NCBI RefSeq assembly: GCF_039645995.1
Contig: NZ_CP147920.1
Coordinates: 1,364,001 to 1,428,000, forward strand
Source of the DNA: Sulfurimonas sp. HSL3-1
GTDB taxonomy: Bacteria; Campylobacterota; Campylobacteria; Campylobacterales; Sulfurimonadaceae
Length of the DNA stretch: 64,000 nt
Reading direction: 5' to 3'
A program made the position numbers and the translations under genes. Of the stretch, positions 9,057 to 16,652 are shown one piece after another. The notes below the pieces were generated by a model that was not told where the DNA came from, made no database searches, and worked only from the letters and a program-made list of their open reading frames with translations. The first letter of the stretch is position 1; every line of letters begins with the position of its first letter.

Positions 9057-9449
9057 ATGAAACCGATGATCCTGCCCCTCCTCCTCGCCGCATCGCTTTT
9101 TGGCGCGGACGGCTACAAGGTTTACGAGCAGCACTGCGCCTCCTGCCATATGGTCATGCTCCCGCTGGAAGAACCGGCGCGCGGCCAGCAGAAGGCGAAG
9201 ATGAAAGCGCCGACGATACGCATGGTCGCCATGCGGCTGAAGATGATGATCCACATCCACAACGAGGATGAAGATGTCCAGCGCAAAGTCGTCAAGGCCT
9301 TTGTCAAGGAGTACATCGACGATCCCGACGAAGAGTATGTTCTATGCCTGCCGGAGATGGTGGAAAAGTTCGGGGTGATGACGCCCGTCAAAGGGTTGAC
9401 GAACGCCGAAAAGGAGGCCGTGGCCGAGTGGCTCTGGGAGCAGTTCTAG
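9057..9449 (+). CDS. Small periplasmic cytochrome c
   Basis: The 130-residue protein has a signal peptide (MKPMILPLLLAASLFGADG) followed by one haem c motif CASCH. It has many Met residues (MVMLPLE, MRLKMMIHIHNEDED) that could supply the distal ligand. The C-terminal helix LTNAEKEAVAEWLWEQF is typical of monohaem c-type cytochromes. ATG 9057 has AAGGAG 5 bp upstream. An in-frame GTG at 9051 overlaps that site. Likely a soluble periplasmic electron carrier, partner unknown. It converges with dsbD, whose thiol transfer supports cytochrome c maturation in general. Confidence 0.82.
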   Translation: MKPMILPLLLAASLFGADGYKVYEQHCASCHMVMLPLEEPARGQQKAKMKAPTIRMVAMRLKMMIHIHNEDEDVQRKVVKAFVKEYIDDPDEEYVLCLPEMVEKFGVMTPVKGLTNAEKEAVAEWLWEQF

Positions 9450-9459
9450 GCGCTGCGTA

Positions 9460-11259
9460 TTAGAGCGAGCGCAGGTGTTCCAGGAAAGCTTCGGGCGGCT
9501 TGTAGCCGATCAGTGTCTTCTCCTTCATCAACTTCCCTTTTTCATCAAAGAAGAGGATGCCCGGAGGGCCGTAAAGTCCGAAGTTTTTCGTCAGCGCCCT
9601 TTCAGGGTCGCTGTTCTCCGTCACGTCCGCCTGCACCAGGACGAAATCCTGCAGTGCCGCCGCGACACGCGGGTCGGCGAAGGTGAACTCCGCATATTCC
9701 TGGCAGGCCGCGCACCACGTGGCGGAGAAGTCCAGCATCACCTTTTTCCCTTTGTTGTCGGCGATGATCTGCTCCAGTTCCGCTTCGGAGTGGATCACCT
9801 CGAAGGCCACCTCTTTTGTAGCGGCAGGAGCAGCAGAGCCATCCGTGCACATTTTGACCTCAAACCCTTTGAGCGGGTGCGTCATCGACGTCCCGCCTGA
9901 GAGCGCCCCGACGAGCAGAATCGTGCCGTAGAGCATGAAGACGATGCCGATCGCCTTGATAAAGGAGTGCATTGAACGGCGGACACCGCCGTGGATCGGT
10001 TCGAAAGCACCGAGGTAGACGGCGGCGACGATGAAGTAGATCGCCCAGAGCATCATCGTGATCCAGTCCGGGATCACCCGCGATACCATCCAGATAGCGA
10101 CACCGATCATCACGGCGCCGAAGACCTCCGTGACAATGTTCATCCAGCCGCCCGGTTTCGGCATAAATCTGCCGGCGCCCAGGCCGATGAGCAGCAGCGG
10201 AACCCCCATGCCGAGGCTCATGACAAAGAGAGCGACGCCGCCGAGGGCCGCATTGCCCGTCTGGCCGATGTAGATCAGCGCCGCCGCCAGGCCGGGGGCC
10301 ACGCAGGGGCCGACGATAAGCGCACTCAAAAAGCCCATCACCGCGACACCGGTAAACCCGCCCTTTTCACCCGCCTTGTCCGAAAAACGCGACAGACGCG
10401 TCTGCAGCGTCGCCGGGAGCCCGATCTCGTAAAACCCGAACATTGAAAATGCCAGCGCGACAAAGATCAGCGCGAATGCCCCGATGGCCCACGGGTTTTG
10501 CAAGATCACCTGCAGGTTCTCTCCGAAAAGGCCCGCCATGATCCCGGCGATCGTATAGGCAAAGGCCATCGCCAGGACATAAACAAGCGAAAGGGTGAAC
10601 CCGCGCCGGGCCGTCAGTTTCTCCCCCTGCGACACGATAATGGAGGAGAGGATCGGGATCATCGGAAAGATGCACGGGGTCAGCGAAAGCGCGAGTCCAA
10701 AGCCAAAAAAGAGGGCCAGGATCGCCCAGAGACTGCCGCCTTTGAGCGTGTCGACGATGATGTCCGTTTCACTCTCACCCTGCACGCTCGCCGGAGCTTT
10801 CGGCTTTTCGGGTGCCGCGGCGGCGGGCGAACCAAGTTTGGCGAGATCGACGTCGAAGGTGTACTCTTTGTTCTGCGGCTCGTAGCAGAGCCCGCGCTCC
10901 GAACACCCCTGAAACGCGAAAGCGACGGTCACCGGGACTGTGCCCGTTTTCTGCGACGATGTCAGGATGATCTCGACGGGCACGTTGTGCAGGTGGACCA
11001 TGTCGCCGTCATGCTCTTCCGCAACGCTGTTGACCTTCACTTCGGAGATGGAGACCCCGGAGGGCGCCTTGACCTTGGCATCAAGTTTGTCGGCATAGAC
11101 ATAGATGCCCTCGCCCAGTTCGATGTCAATGGCGATGTGCTGGTTGTCGAGCAGGGAAGCCTTGGGTTTGAATGCCTCTTCGGGCATCAGGAAACTGCTC
11201 TGAAAGGCGAAGAGGAGCGTCGCCGAAAGCAGGGTAAAAAACGCGAGGAACCGTTTCAC
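9460..11259 (-). CDS. dsbD: Thiol:disulfide interchange protein DsbD
   Basis: This inner-membrane protein passes electrons from cytoplasmic thioredoxin to periplasmic thiol proteins. The ~599-residue protein has the three-domain layout. It opens with a signal peptide and an N-terminal immunoglobulin-like domain with the Cys pair GCSERGLCYEP. An eight-span membrane domain follows, with SLTPCIFPMIPIL and GPCVAPGLAAALI. It ends in a C-terminal thioredoxin domain with WCAACQEY. GTG 11259 is chosen because AAAGG lies 6 bp upstream and the signal peptide follows directly. The frame stays open upstream to 11313. It converges with the cytochrome c gene. Confidence 0.92.
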   Translation of the reverse strand: MKRFLAFFTLLSATLLFAFQSSFLMPEEAFKPKASLLDNQHIAIDIELGEGIYVYADKLDAKVKAPSGVSISEVKVNSVAEEHDGDMVHLHNVPVEIILTSSQKTGTVPVTVAFAFQGCSERGLCYEPQNKEYTFDVDLAKLGSPAAAAPEKPKAPASVQGESETDIIVDTLKGGSLWAILALFFGFGLALSLTPCIFPMIPILSSIIVSQGEKLTARRGFTLSLVYVLAMAFAYTIAGIMAGLFGENLQVILQNPWAIGAFALIFVALAFSMFGFYEIGLPATLQTRLSRFSDKAGEKGGFTGVAVMGFLSALIVGPCVAPGLAAALIYIGQTGNAALGGVALFVMSLGMGVPLLLIGLGAGRFMPKPGGWMNIVTEVFGAVMIGVAIWMVSRVIPDWITMMLWAIYFIVAAVYLGAFEPIHGGVRRSMHSFIKAIGIVFMLYGTILLVGALSGGTSMTHPLKGFEVKMCTDGSAAPAATKEVAFEVIHSEAELEQIIADNKGKKVMLDFSATWCAACQEYAEFTFADPRVAAALQDFVLVQADVTENSDPERALTKNFGLYGPPGILFFDEKGKLMKEKTLIGYKPPEAFLEHLRSL

Positions 11260-11364
11260 AGAAAGCCTTTGTGACGAAATTGGCCCACATTTTAGCGCAA
11301 GAAGCAAAAACAAAACAGTAACGCGCGCCCAGCTGTGGGGGGTTAAGCTTTCAGCCCAGGTATT

Positions 11365-13191
11365 TCACTTCAGTATCGGGAGCAGACGGGCATAGAAACA
11401 GGCGGCATGCTGCACGGCATCGACACGGATCCATTGGCGCGTCAGTTTGAAGCGGAAGCTGCCGACGCTGCGCTCGGGGTAGCGGTGGGCGTACGCGGAT
11501 TCGGGCGTATTGAAGGTGGCGAGCAGTCCCCGCGCCGCCAGAAGCATGGGCCCGAGGATGTGCGTCATCTGCGCCCGCTCCCCCCGCTGCCGCGCCAGCC
11601 GGTAGGCCGCCATCAGTCCTTCGCAGCGCGAACCGTCATGGTAGACGTGGTCACCGAAACGGTAGTAAAACCCGCCGGCATAATCTGGACAGAGCGCATT
11701 ATCAGGCGTGTACATATGGCGGATCATCTGTGCCGCGTCCCCGTACACGAAGGCCCGGTGGGCATCGGTGACGACGCCTTCAATCCCGTCCCAGGCCTCG
11801 ATTGCCTGCATCAGCCAGCTGTCTGCCGGCAGCGGCTCGAAGAGATCGGCATAGCGCTTCGGACGGATATGGATGAGAAAATCAAGTGCCCGGCGGCTCT
11901 CATGCCGAATGCGCGCTTTCAGTTTTTCCGACCCGTCGCCGTGTGCATGGAAAAGTGCCAGGCCAAGCAGCGCCTCGCCGGGGTAGTAAAAGGAGAAGAG
12001 GCCCCGCTTCGTCTTGTCATCGATGCCGACAAGCGGCGCCCCCTTCCCGAAACGCGGGTGGCGGTAGTAGCCGATCATCTCCCCCTCCCCGTCGATACGG
12101 CTGAGCAGGTGCCGGACCAACCCCTCTGCATAGCGCCCGTAACGCCCGTCGCCGCTGAGATGGCGGTAACGCATCAGGGCGGCCAGCCCTATGCCCGCAC
12201 CCCCGAGCTTGGACTTCTTGTTATAAAAGGGGTAGCAGCGATACCCCTCCGCATCCTCCTCTTCTTGCAACGTCGTCACAAAATAATCGATGGAGCGGCG
12301 CGCCGCCTCCAGCAGACGGCGTTCTTTGAAGAGCGTATACCCCTCGAGCAGGGTGATCGTCGCGCCGCTGTGGCGCAGTATGTTGTAATAACCCGGGTTC
12401 TTCGGGTGCTGAAAATCGGCTTCGCTGTCACGCAGGGGATCGTAATAGTAGAGGAAGCGTCCGTCGCGCCGCATATTGTCCGCCAGCCAACCGATGCTCT
12501 CGCGCAGTACCCTCTCCACGGTACCGGCCGAGAGGGGAAAAGGCGACGGAAGCCCCCGGTACAGCGGAAGAGTCTTCGCTTCATAGGTGATTACGGCAAC
12601 GCTTTTGAGCAGGCAGCACTGCAGCGGGAGGCCGCGCATCATCGCGGCACGCTGCTCCTCATCCTGCCCCTTCTGCGCCAGACCGAAGCGCCCGGCAAGA
12701 TAGTCCAGCAGCTGCGTCACACTCATGATGCTGTGGGTCACGGCATCGGTCGGCATGACGTAACGCACCGTCCCCTCATAGACACAGCGTACCCCGGTCA
12801 CCCCGGGCTCATATCGCGCCGGCGACACGTCCATCCACGTCAACTCTTCCGGACGACAGGGGATCTCCTCCGTCACCATCTCAACCATGATCCGGCACAC
12901 GGAGGGGTCGGAAACATGAAAAGCCTCAAAGCCTTTGCGTTTGCGTACTCCCGCCACGGCGCGGCGTACGCTCTCCGCCAGCGAACGGCGACGCGATCCC
13001 CAGCGCATCGGCTTCACGCCGCGTTGAAAGAGCGTAATATAGAGCTGCGAGCAGGAGGGATCGAAGCTCCGTGCAAACCGTTTGGGAAGCGGGAATGCCG
13101 AAGGCTCTCCCGCCAGCAGCTTCCGAACCGCCCCAAAAAACTGCATCTCATCTGCCGTTTCCGCGCCGGAGACCGCGTGCGGTACCGTCAT
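11365..13191 (-). CDS. Putative (alpha/alpha) toroid protein downstream of the adhesin
   Basis: About 608 residues with no signal peptide. The N-terminal ~200 residues form a mixed domain with GVRCVYEGTVRYVMPTDAV, loosely reminiscent of AMMECR1-like folds (weak inference). The C-terminal ~400 residues show repeated helical, aromatic motifs typical of alpha/alpha-barrel sugar enzymes and epimerases: YYYDPLRDSEADFQHP, NPGYYNILRHSGATI, CPDYAGGFYYRFGDHVYHDG. I cannot name a substrate. ATG 13191 has AAGGAG close upstream. It lies 107 bp after the Lap adhesin stop in the same direction, separated by a terminator-like hairpin, so linkage to adhesion is possible but unproven. Confidence 0.7.
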   Translation of the reverse strand: MTVPHAVSGAETADEMQFFGAVRKLLAGEPSAFPLPKRFARSFDPSCSQLYITLFQRGVKPMRWGSRRRSLAESVRRAVAGVRKRKGFEAFHVSDPSVCRIMVEMVTEEIPCRPEELTWMDVSPARYEPGVTGVRCVYEGTVRYVMPTDAVTHSIMSVTQLLDYLAGRFGLAQKGQDEEQRAAMMRGLPLQCCLLKSVAVITYEAKTLPLYRGLPSPFPLSAGTVERVLRESIGWLADNMRRDGRFLYYYDPLRDSEADFQHPKNPGYYNILRHSGATITLLEGYTLFKERRLLEAARRSIDYFVTTLQEEEDAEGYRCYPFYNKKSKLGGAGIGLAALMRYRHLSGDGRYGRYAEGLVRHLLSRIDGEGEMIGYYRHPRFGKGAPLVGIDDKTKRGLFSFYYPGEALLGLALFHAHGDGSEKLKARIRHESRRALDFLIHIRPKRYADLFEPLPADSWLMQAIEAWDGIEGVVTDAHRAFVYGDAAQMIRHMYTPDNALCPDYAGGFYYRFGDHVYHDGSRCEGLMAAYRLARQRGERAQMTHILGPMLLAARGLLATFNTPESAYAHRYPERSVGSFRFKLTRQWIRVDAVQHAACFYARLLPILK

Positions 13192-13274
13192 ACCCTCTCC
13201 TTCACATGCCTTGCATCGCTTGTGATGCTTTCCGGCCCTTACAAAAACGTGCCTCGCGGGCACCCTTTGGTAAA

Positions 13275-13298
13275 AGCGGTGCGGGACGAGCCCGCCGC
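13275..13298 (-). terminator. Possible intrinsic terminator after the adhesin gene
   Basis: Reading the minus strand right after the adhesin TAA, AGCGG-CGGG, a short loop, then CCCG-CACCGCT can fold with one bulge. It is followed by TTTTA. This would limit transcription into the 11365-13191 gene. Confidence 0.5.
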
Positions 13299-14564
13299 TT
13301 AGACAACGCTGTCCGGATCCGGATCCACATCCAGATCGTCCAGATCGCCGTCATCGAAGAGGTCGAAGTCCTCCGCATCCATCGCACCATGGCCGCCGCC
13401 GCCCTGTCCGGGGTTGCTGTCGTCGTCATGGTCCTCATCGTTGCCGTGACCGTTGTCATGGTCGTCATCGCTGTCAGAGTCGGCATCGGTATCCGTATCC
13501 GTGTCGGTATCGGTATCCGTGTCGGTGTCGGTGTCTGTATCAGAGTCATCGTCCGTGTCGGCACCGTGACCGCCGCCGCCCTGACCCGGGTTGCTGTCGT
13601 CATCATGGTCATCGTCATTTCCGTGACCGTTGTTACCATCGTCGTCCGTATCGGTGTCGGTATCCGTATCGGTGTCGGAATCATCATCCGTGTCGGCACC
13701 GTGACCGCCGCCGCCCTGACCCGGGTTGCTGTCGTCATCATGGTCATCGTCATTGCCGTGGCCGTTGTTGCCGTCGTCGTCATCGTCGGAGTCATCGTCC
13801 GTGTCGGCACCGTGACCGCCGCCCCCCTGACCCGGGTTGCTATCGTCATCATGGTCATCATCGTTACCGTGGCCGTTGTTGCCGTCGTCATCATCGTCAT
13901 CATCGTCATCGTTGTCATCGTCGTTGTCGGTATCGTCGTCGTTGTCGGTATCGTCATCGTCGTCGTTGTCGGTATCCGTGTCGGTGTCAGTGTCTGTATC
14001 CGTATCGGTGTCTGTATCCGTATCGGTGTCTGTATCCGTATCGGTGTCTGTATCCGTGTCAGTGTCTGTATCGGTGTCCGTGTCTGTATCGGTTTCAGCC
14101 GCCGGACGGGCATCCGCCGGATTGCCGATTTCCGCGCTCGCAACACCGCGGGCACCCACTTCGTCACCTTCCTGATCGGCACCGACGTCACCCCGCGCGT
14201 CATCACGCTCTTCATAGATGGCGCCTTCGCTCAGTCCGCTGCCCTGGCCACCGCCCTGACCTGCTGCAGTCGCACCCATCTCGCCGCCCATCAGGGCGGT
14301 TTCGAGGGCGGTAACATCGCCGATCAACGCGTCGTTTTCCGCCGTATCGACCGTTACGCTGCTGTCGAGTACGACATGTTCGTGTGAGCCGATCTCAACG
14401 GTATGGCCGTTGTCGAGGCTCAGTACGATACCGCCTTCCCCGGTGATCACGGTGTCATTTTCGTGGATGATATCCCCGGATACAGCGATCTTTTCGTGGC
14501 CGCCCGGTCCAATCACTTTCACAACGCCTTCAATTGCCGTTACCATTCCGATTGCAGTTGCCAT
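13299..14564 (-). CDS. Small Lap-type surface adhesin with retention module and acidic repeats
   Basis: The 421-residue protein begins like LapA-type retention modules (MATAIGMVTAIEGVVKVIG, VSGDIIHENDTVITGEGG). That module would lodge in the outer-membrane TolC-like channel. Residues 99-102 read TAAG, matching the LapG cleavage motif known in LapA. A Thr-Asp dipeptide tract, an Asp-rich stretch and four copies of a GHGND/HDDDSNPGQ/GGGGHGA module follow. It ends in an acidic tail finishing in VV, as expected for a type I secretion signal. There are no classical RTX nonapeptides and no Ig-like repeats, so it is very short for this class. ATG 14564 has AGGAG upstream. The function as an adhesin is inferred from the module and neighbours. 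Confidence 0.82.
   Translation of the reverse strand: MATAIGMVTAIEGVVKVIGPGGHEKIAVSGDIIHENDTVITGEGGIVLSLDNGHTVEIGSHEHVVLDSSVTVDTAENDALIGDVTALETALMGGEMGATAAGQGGGQGSGLSEGAIYEERDDARGDVGADQEGDEVGARGVASAEIGNPADARPAAETDTDTDTDTDTDTDTDTDTDTDTDTDTDTDTDTDTDTDTDTDNDDDDDTDNDDDTDNDDDNDDDDDDDDDGNNGHGNDDDHDDDSNPGQGGGGHGADTDDDSDDDDDGNNGHGNDDDHDDDSNPGQGGGGHGADTDDDSDTDTDTDTDTDDDGNNGHGNDDDHDDDSNPGQGGGGHGADTDDDSDTDTDTDTDTDTDTDTDTDADSDSDDDHDNGHGNDEDHDDDSNPGQGGGGHGAMDAEDFDLFDDGDLDDLDVDPDPDSVV
13387..13883 (-). repeat. Four coding repeats of a Gly/His/Asp module
   Basis: Near-identical units lie at about 13387-13458, 13561-13634, 13696-13772 and 13807-13883. Each encodes GHGND(D/E)DHDDDSNPGQ followed by GGGGHGA. 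They are separated by Asp- or Thr-Asp-rich linkers. The density of Asp, Asn and Gly suggests divalent-cation binding (inference). The fourth, C-terminal copy differs most. Confidence 0.85.
13967..14093 (-). repeat. Thr-Asp dipeptide tract with an 18-bp tandem unit
   Basis: About 20 Thr-Asp dipeptides are encoded in a row. Part of the DNA (plus strand) repeats tgtatccgtatcggtgtc at least three times between about 14000 and 14060. Such a tract could change length by slipped-strand replication without breaking the frame, because each unit is a multiple of 6. Confidence 0.8.
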
Positions 14565-14593
14565 CTCATCTCCTTTTGATGTATCTTAGCTGT

Positions 14594-14623
14594 ATTATAG
14601 GCTTTAACCGCCGCACAGCTCAA
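14594..14623 (-). promoter_or_regulatory. Promoter of the adhesin gene
   Basis: On the minus strand there is a TTGAGC (-35, 14618-14623), an 18-bp spacer and TATAAT (-10, 14594-14599). The -10 box lies about 30 bp before the adhesin ATG. The adhesin can thus be transcribed separately from the secretion operon. Confidence 0.6.
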
Positions 14624-14644
14624 TACTACTTTCGTATGAATTTG

Positions 14645-15262
14645 TTATCGTCTGGCATTATTGACCATAATGGCCAGCTCGAGCCGGCTGGCCACGCCGA
14701 GCTTCTCATACACCGTCTTCAAATGGGTCTTGACCGTCTGTTCTGTGATATCCGCCGTCTGGGCGATCTCCTTGTTGCTCATCCCGAGCGCCACCATCTC
14801 CGCCAGCTCGCGTTCCCGCGCCGACAACGGGTCAAGCGCTTCCTGACGCTGGGCTGCCATCATGCTGTTCTGCCGGATCATCATCTGGATAAACTCCGGG
14901 TAAAGCCAGATATTGCCGCCGACGACGGCCTTGACGGCCTGATTGATGTTGTTGGCAGAAGCGTAGGTGTTCAGCAGGGCGCGTGCCCCCTCCTTGAGCA
15001 GCAGAATCCCGTCAGAATAGACGGGGCTGCTGTTCATCGCCATCACGGCGCTCTTCGTCCCTTTGAGAAACTGGAGCAGCTCCTCCAACTCCCCGATATT
15101 GCCGTCATAATCGAACAGCACGACCGCGGGATGCGCTTTGTCCAAAGCGCCGTAGAGCGCTCCGAGATCCTGAAACATCTGCAGATCATACAACCGTGAC
15201 ATCCCGGTTTTCCAGTGTTTGAGCACAGAATCCCGCCTAGAATAGAGGTAGAGTTTTTTCAT
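14645..15262 (-). CDS. LuxR/NarL-type transcriptional regulator in the Lap operon
   Basis: About 205 residues. The N-terminal half looks like a receiver domain (AVVLFDYDGNIGELEELLQF). However, its acidic pocket is not a clean match to phosphorylatable receivers. The C-terminal half is a LuxR helix-turn-helix: LSARERELAEMVALGMSNKE, then EQTVKTHLKTVYEKLGV. The architecture recalls CsgD/NarL-type regulators of biofilm genes. ATG 15262 with AGGAG upstream is preferred over an earlier in-frame start. It starts 1 bp after the lapC stop and is followed by the adhesin promoter, so it probably controls the adhesin. Confidence 0.82.
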   Translation of the reverse strand: MKKLYLYSRRDSVLKHWKTGMSRLYDLQMFQDLGALYGALDKAHPAVVLFDYDGNIGELEELLQFLKGTKSAVMAMNSSPVYSDGILLLKEGARALLNTYASANNINQAVKAVVGGNIWLYPEFIQMMIRQNSMMAAQRQEALDPLSARERELAEMVALGMSNKEIAQTADITEQTVKTHLKTVYEKLGVASRLELAIMVNNARR

Positions 15263-15263
15263 C

Positions 15264-16652
15264 CTATCGCTCCTTGAAGGCATTGTCTTTCGTACGCAGC
15301 AGCGGTTGAAGAATATAGTCGAGAATGCTCTTTTTGCCCGTGATGATCTCCGCGTTGACGACCATGCCCGGAATCAGCTTCAACGGATTCTCCACCGTGC
15401 CGAGGAACGTTTTGTCCGTTTCGATCCAGACCTGGTAGTAGGTCTTGCCGTCGGCTTCGTTAATGGAGTCGGGGCTGATCCGCACGACCCGGCCGCTGAG
15501 TCCCCCGTAGATGGCGAAATCATAGGCCGTAATCTTGATCACCGCGCGCTGATCGGGGTACAAGAAGGCGATATCGCGCGGATGGACCTTGACTTCGACC
15601 AGCAGCGAATCTCCCGTCGGAAGGATATCCATCATCTTCATGCCCGGCGTCACGACCCCGCCGATCGTTGTGACATAGAGGCGCTTGACGATCCCGTCGA
15701 CGGGCGAGCGCACCAGGGTCCGGCTCACCTGGTCTTCGAGCGCCGCCTGGGACTCCTTGATCCGCTGCATCTGCGCCTCGATTCCGTTGAGCTCCTCCTT
15801 GGCACGGTTCTGGAAAGCGAGCTCGGCTTCGTCGCGTTTGCTCTTTGCCTCGTCGATCATCGCCCGCGTCGACGCGATCTGATGTCTTGTCGTCGTCAGG
15901 GACTGCTGTACGTTGTTGGCATCGCGCTGCAGCTTGATATAGTCAACCTCGGGCACGATCCGCTTTATGACCAGGGGCTTGTTAATCTCGATCTCCTTGC
16001 GAACCAGTTCCATCTCCTGCTCAAGCTCGACATAGTGCTCCCGCGCTTCTTTGAGCTCGCTGCTGCGCTGGACGATCTGCGCGTCGAGCACCGCGATGCT
16101 CTTTTTGAGTTGCTTCCGGTTACTCGTGAAAAGGCTGCGTTCCTTCTCGATCAGCGCCTTTTGCGCCGGGTCGCTCGTCTCGGGTTCGAGAAAAGCCGTC
16201 CCGTGGGCCTCCGCCCGCAGGCGGACCGCCCGGGCGTAAAGTTCGTCATACTCCAGCCGGGTCTTCTCCACCGTCGAACTGAAGTAGATATCCTGCATCT
16301 TCAGCAGCGGTTCGCCTTTTTTGACCAGGTCGCCCTCTTTGATGAGGATCTCCTTGACGATCCCCCCTTCGAGGTTCTGGATCGGCTTGATCTGACTGCT
16401 CGGCACGATCTTGCCGTTGCCCTTGACAACCTCGTCGATCATCGCGTGATCCGCCCAGACGATGAAAACCGCCACCGTCAGCAGCATAATCCAGAGGAAA
16501 AGCCGTGAATGCAGGGCCGTACGCTCCAGTACCGCGGCGCTGCGGCTGTTAAGATAGGCCAGCTCCTCCTCTGAAACGACCCTGGGACGCTGATCACTCT
16601 TGTCAGAGGGGCGCTTCGGCGGCCGGCTGGAGAGCATGGAACTGTCAAGCAC
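15264..16652 (-). CDS. lapC: Type I secretion membrane fusion protein (HlyD/LapC-like)
   Basis: This is the periplasmic adaptor linking the ABC exporter to the outer-membrane channel. The 462-residue protein has a cytoplasmic N terminus and one membrane span near residues 51-67. A biotinyl-lipoyl-like half motif follows (GKIVPSSQIKPIQNLEGGIV), then a long coiled coil (about 120-290). The second lipoyl and beta-barrel part includes RTLVRSPVDGIVKRLYVTT. It starts at GTG 16652 with GGAGG upstream and overlaps lapB by 8 bp. The Lap name is given from context. Confidence 0.9.
   Translation of the reverse strand: MLDSSMLSSRPPKRPSDKSDQRPRVVSEEELAYLNSRSAAVLERTALHSRLFLWIMLLTVAVFIVWADHAMIDEVVKGNGKIVPSSQIKPIQNLEGGIVKEILIKEGDLVKKGEPLLKMQDIYFSSTVEKTRLEYDELYARAVRLRAEAHGTAFLEPETSDPAQKALIEKERSLFTSNRKQLKKSIAVLDAQIVQRSSELKEAREHYVELEQEMELVRKEIEINKPLVIKRIVPEVDYIKLQRDANNVQQSLTTTRHQIASTRAMIDEAKSKRDEAELAFQNRAKEELNGIEAQMQRIKESQAALEDQVSRTLVRSPVDGIVKRLYVTTIGGVVTPGMKMMDILPTGDSLLVEVKVHPRDIAFLYPDQRAVIKITAYDFAIYGGLSGRVVRISPDSINEADGKTYYQVWIETDKTFLGTVENPLKLIPGMVVNAEIITGKKSILDYILQPLLRTKDNAFKER

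Noticed and set aside
11407-13302. 631-aa plus-strand frame opposite the toroid protein
   Set aside because: Antisense shadow with Arg/His-rich low-information sequence.
13387-13883. CRISPR-like spaced repeats
   Set aside because: Repeats are in-frame coding modules with coding linkers, of unequal spacing and without unique spacers or nearby cas genes.
13071-14387. 438-aa plus-strand frame and a 337-aa minus-strand frame across the adhesin repeats
   Set aside because: They are frame shadows of the low-complexity acidic repeats. The Val/Ile- or Arg/Thr-rich products come from reading GTC/GAC repeats in other frames.
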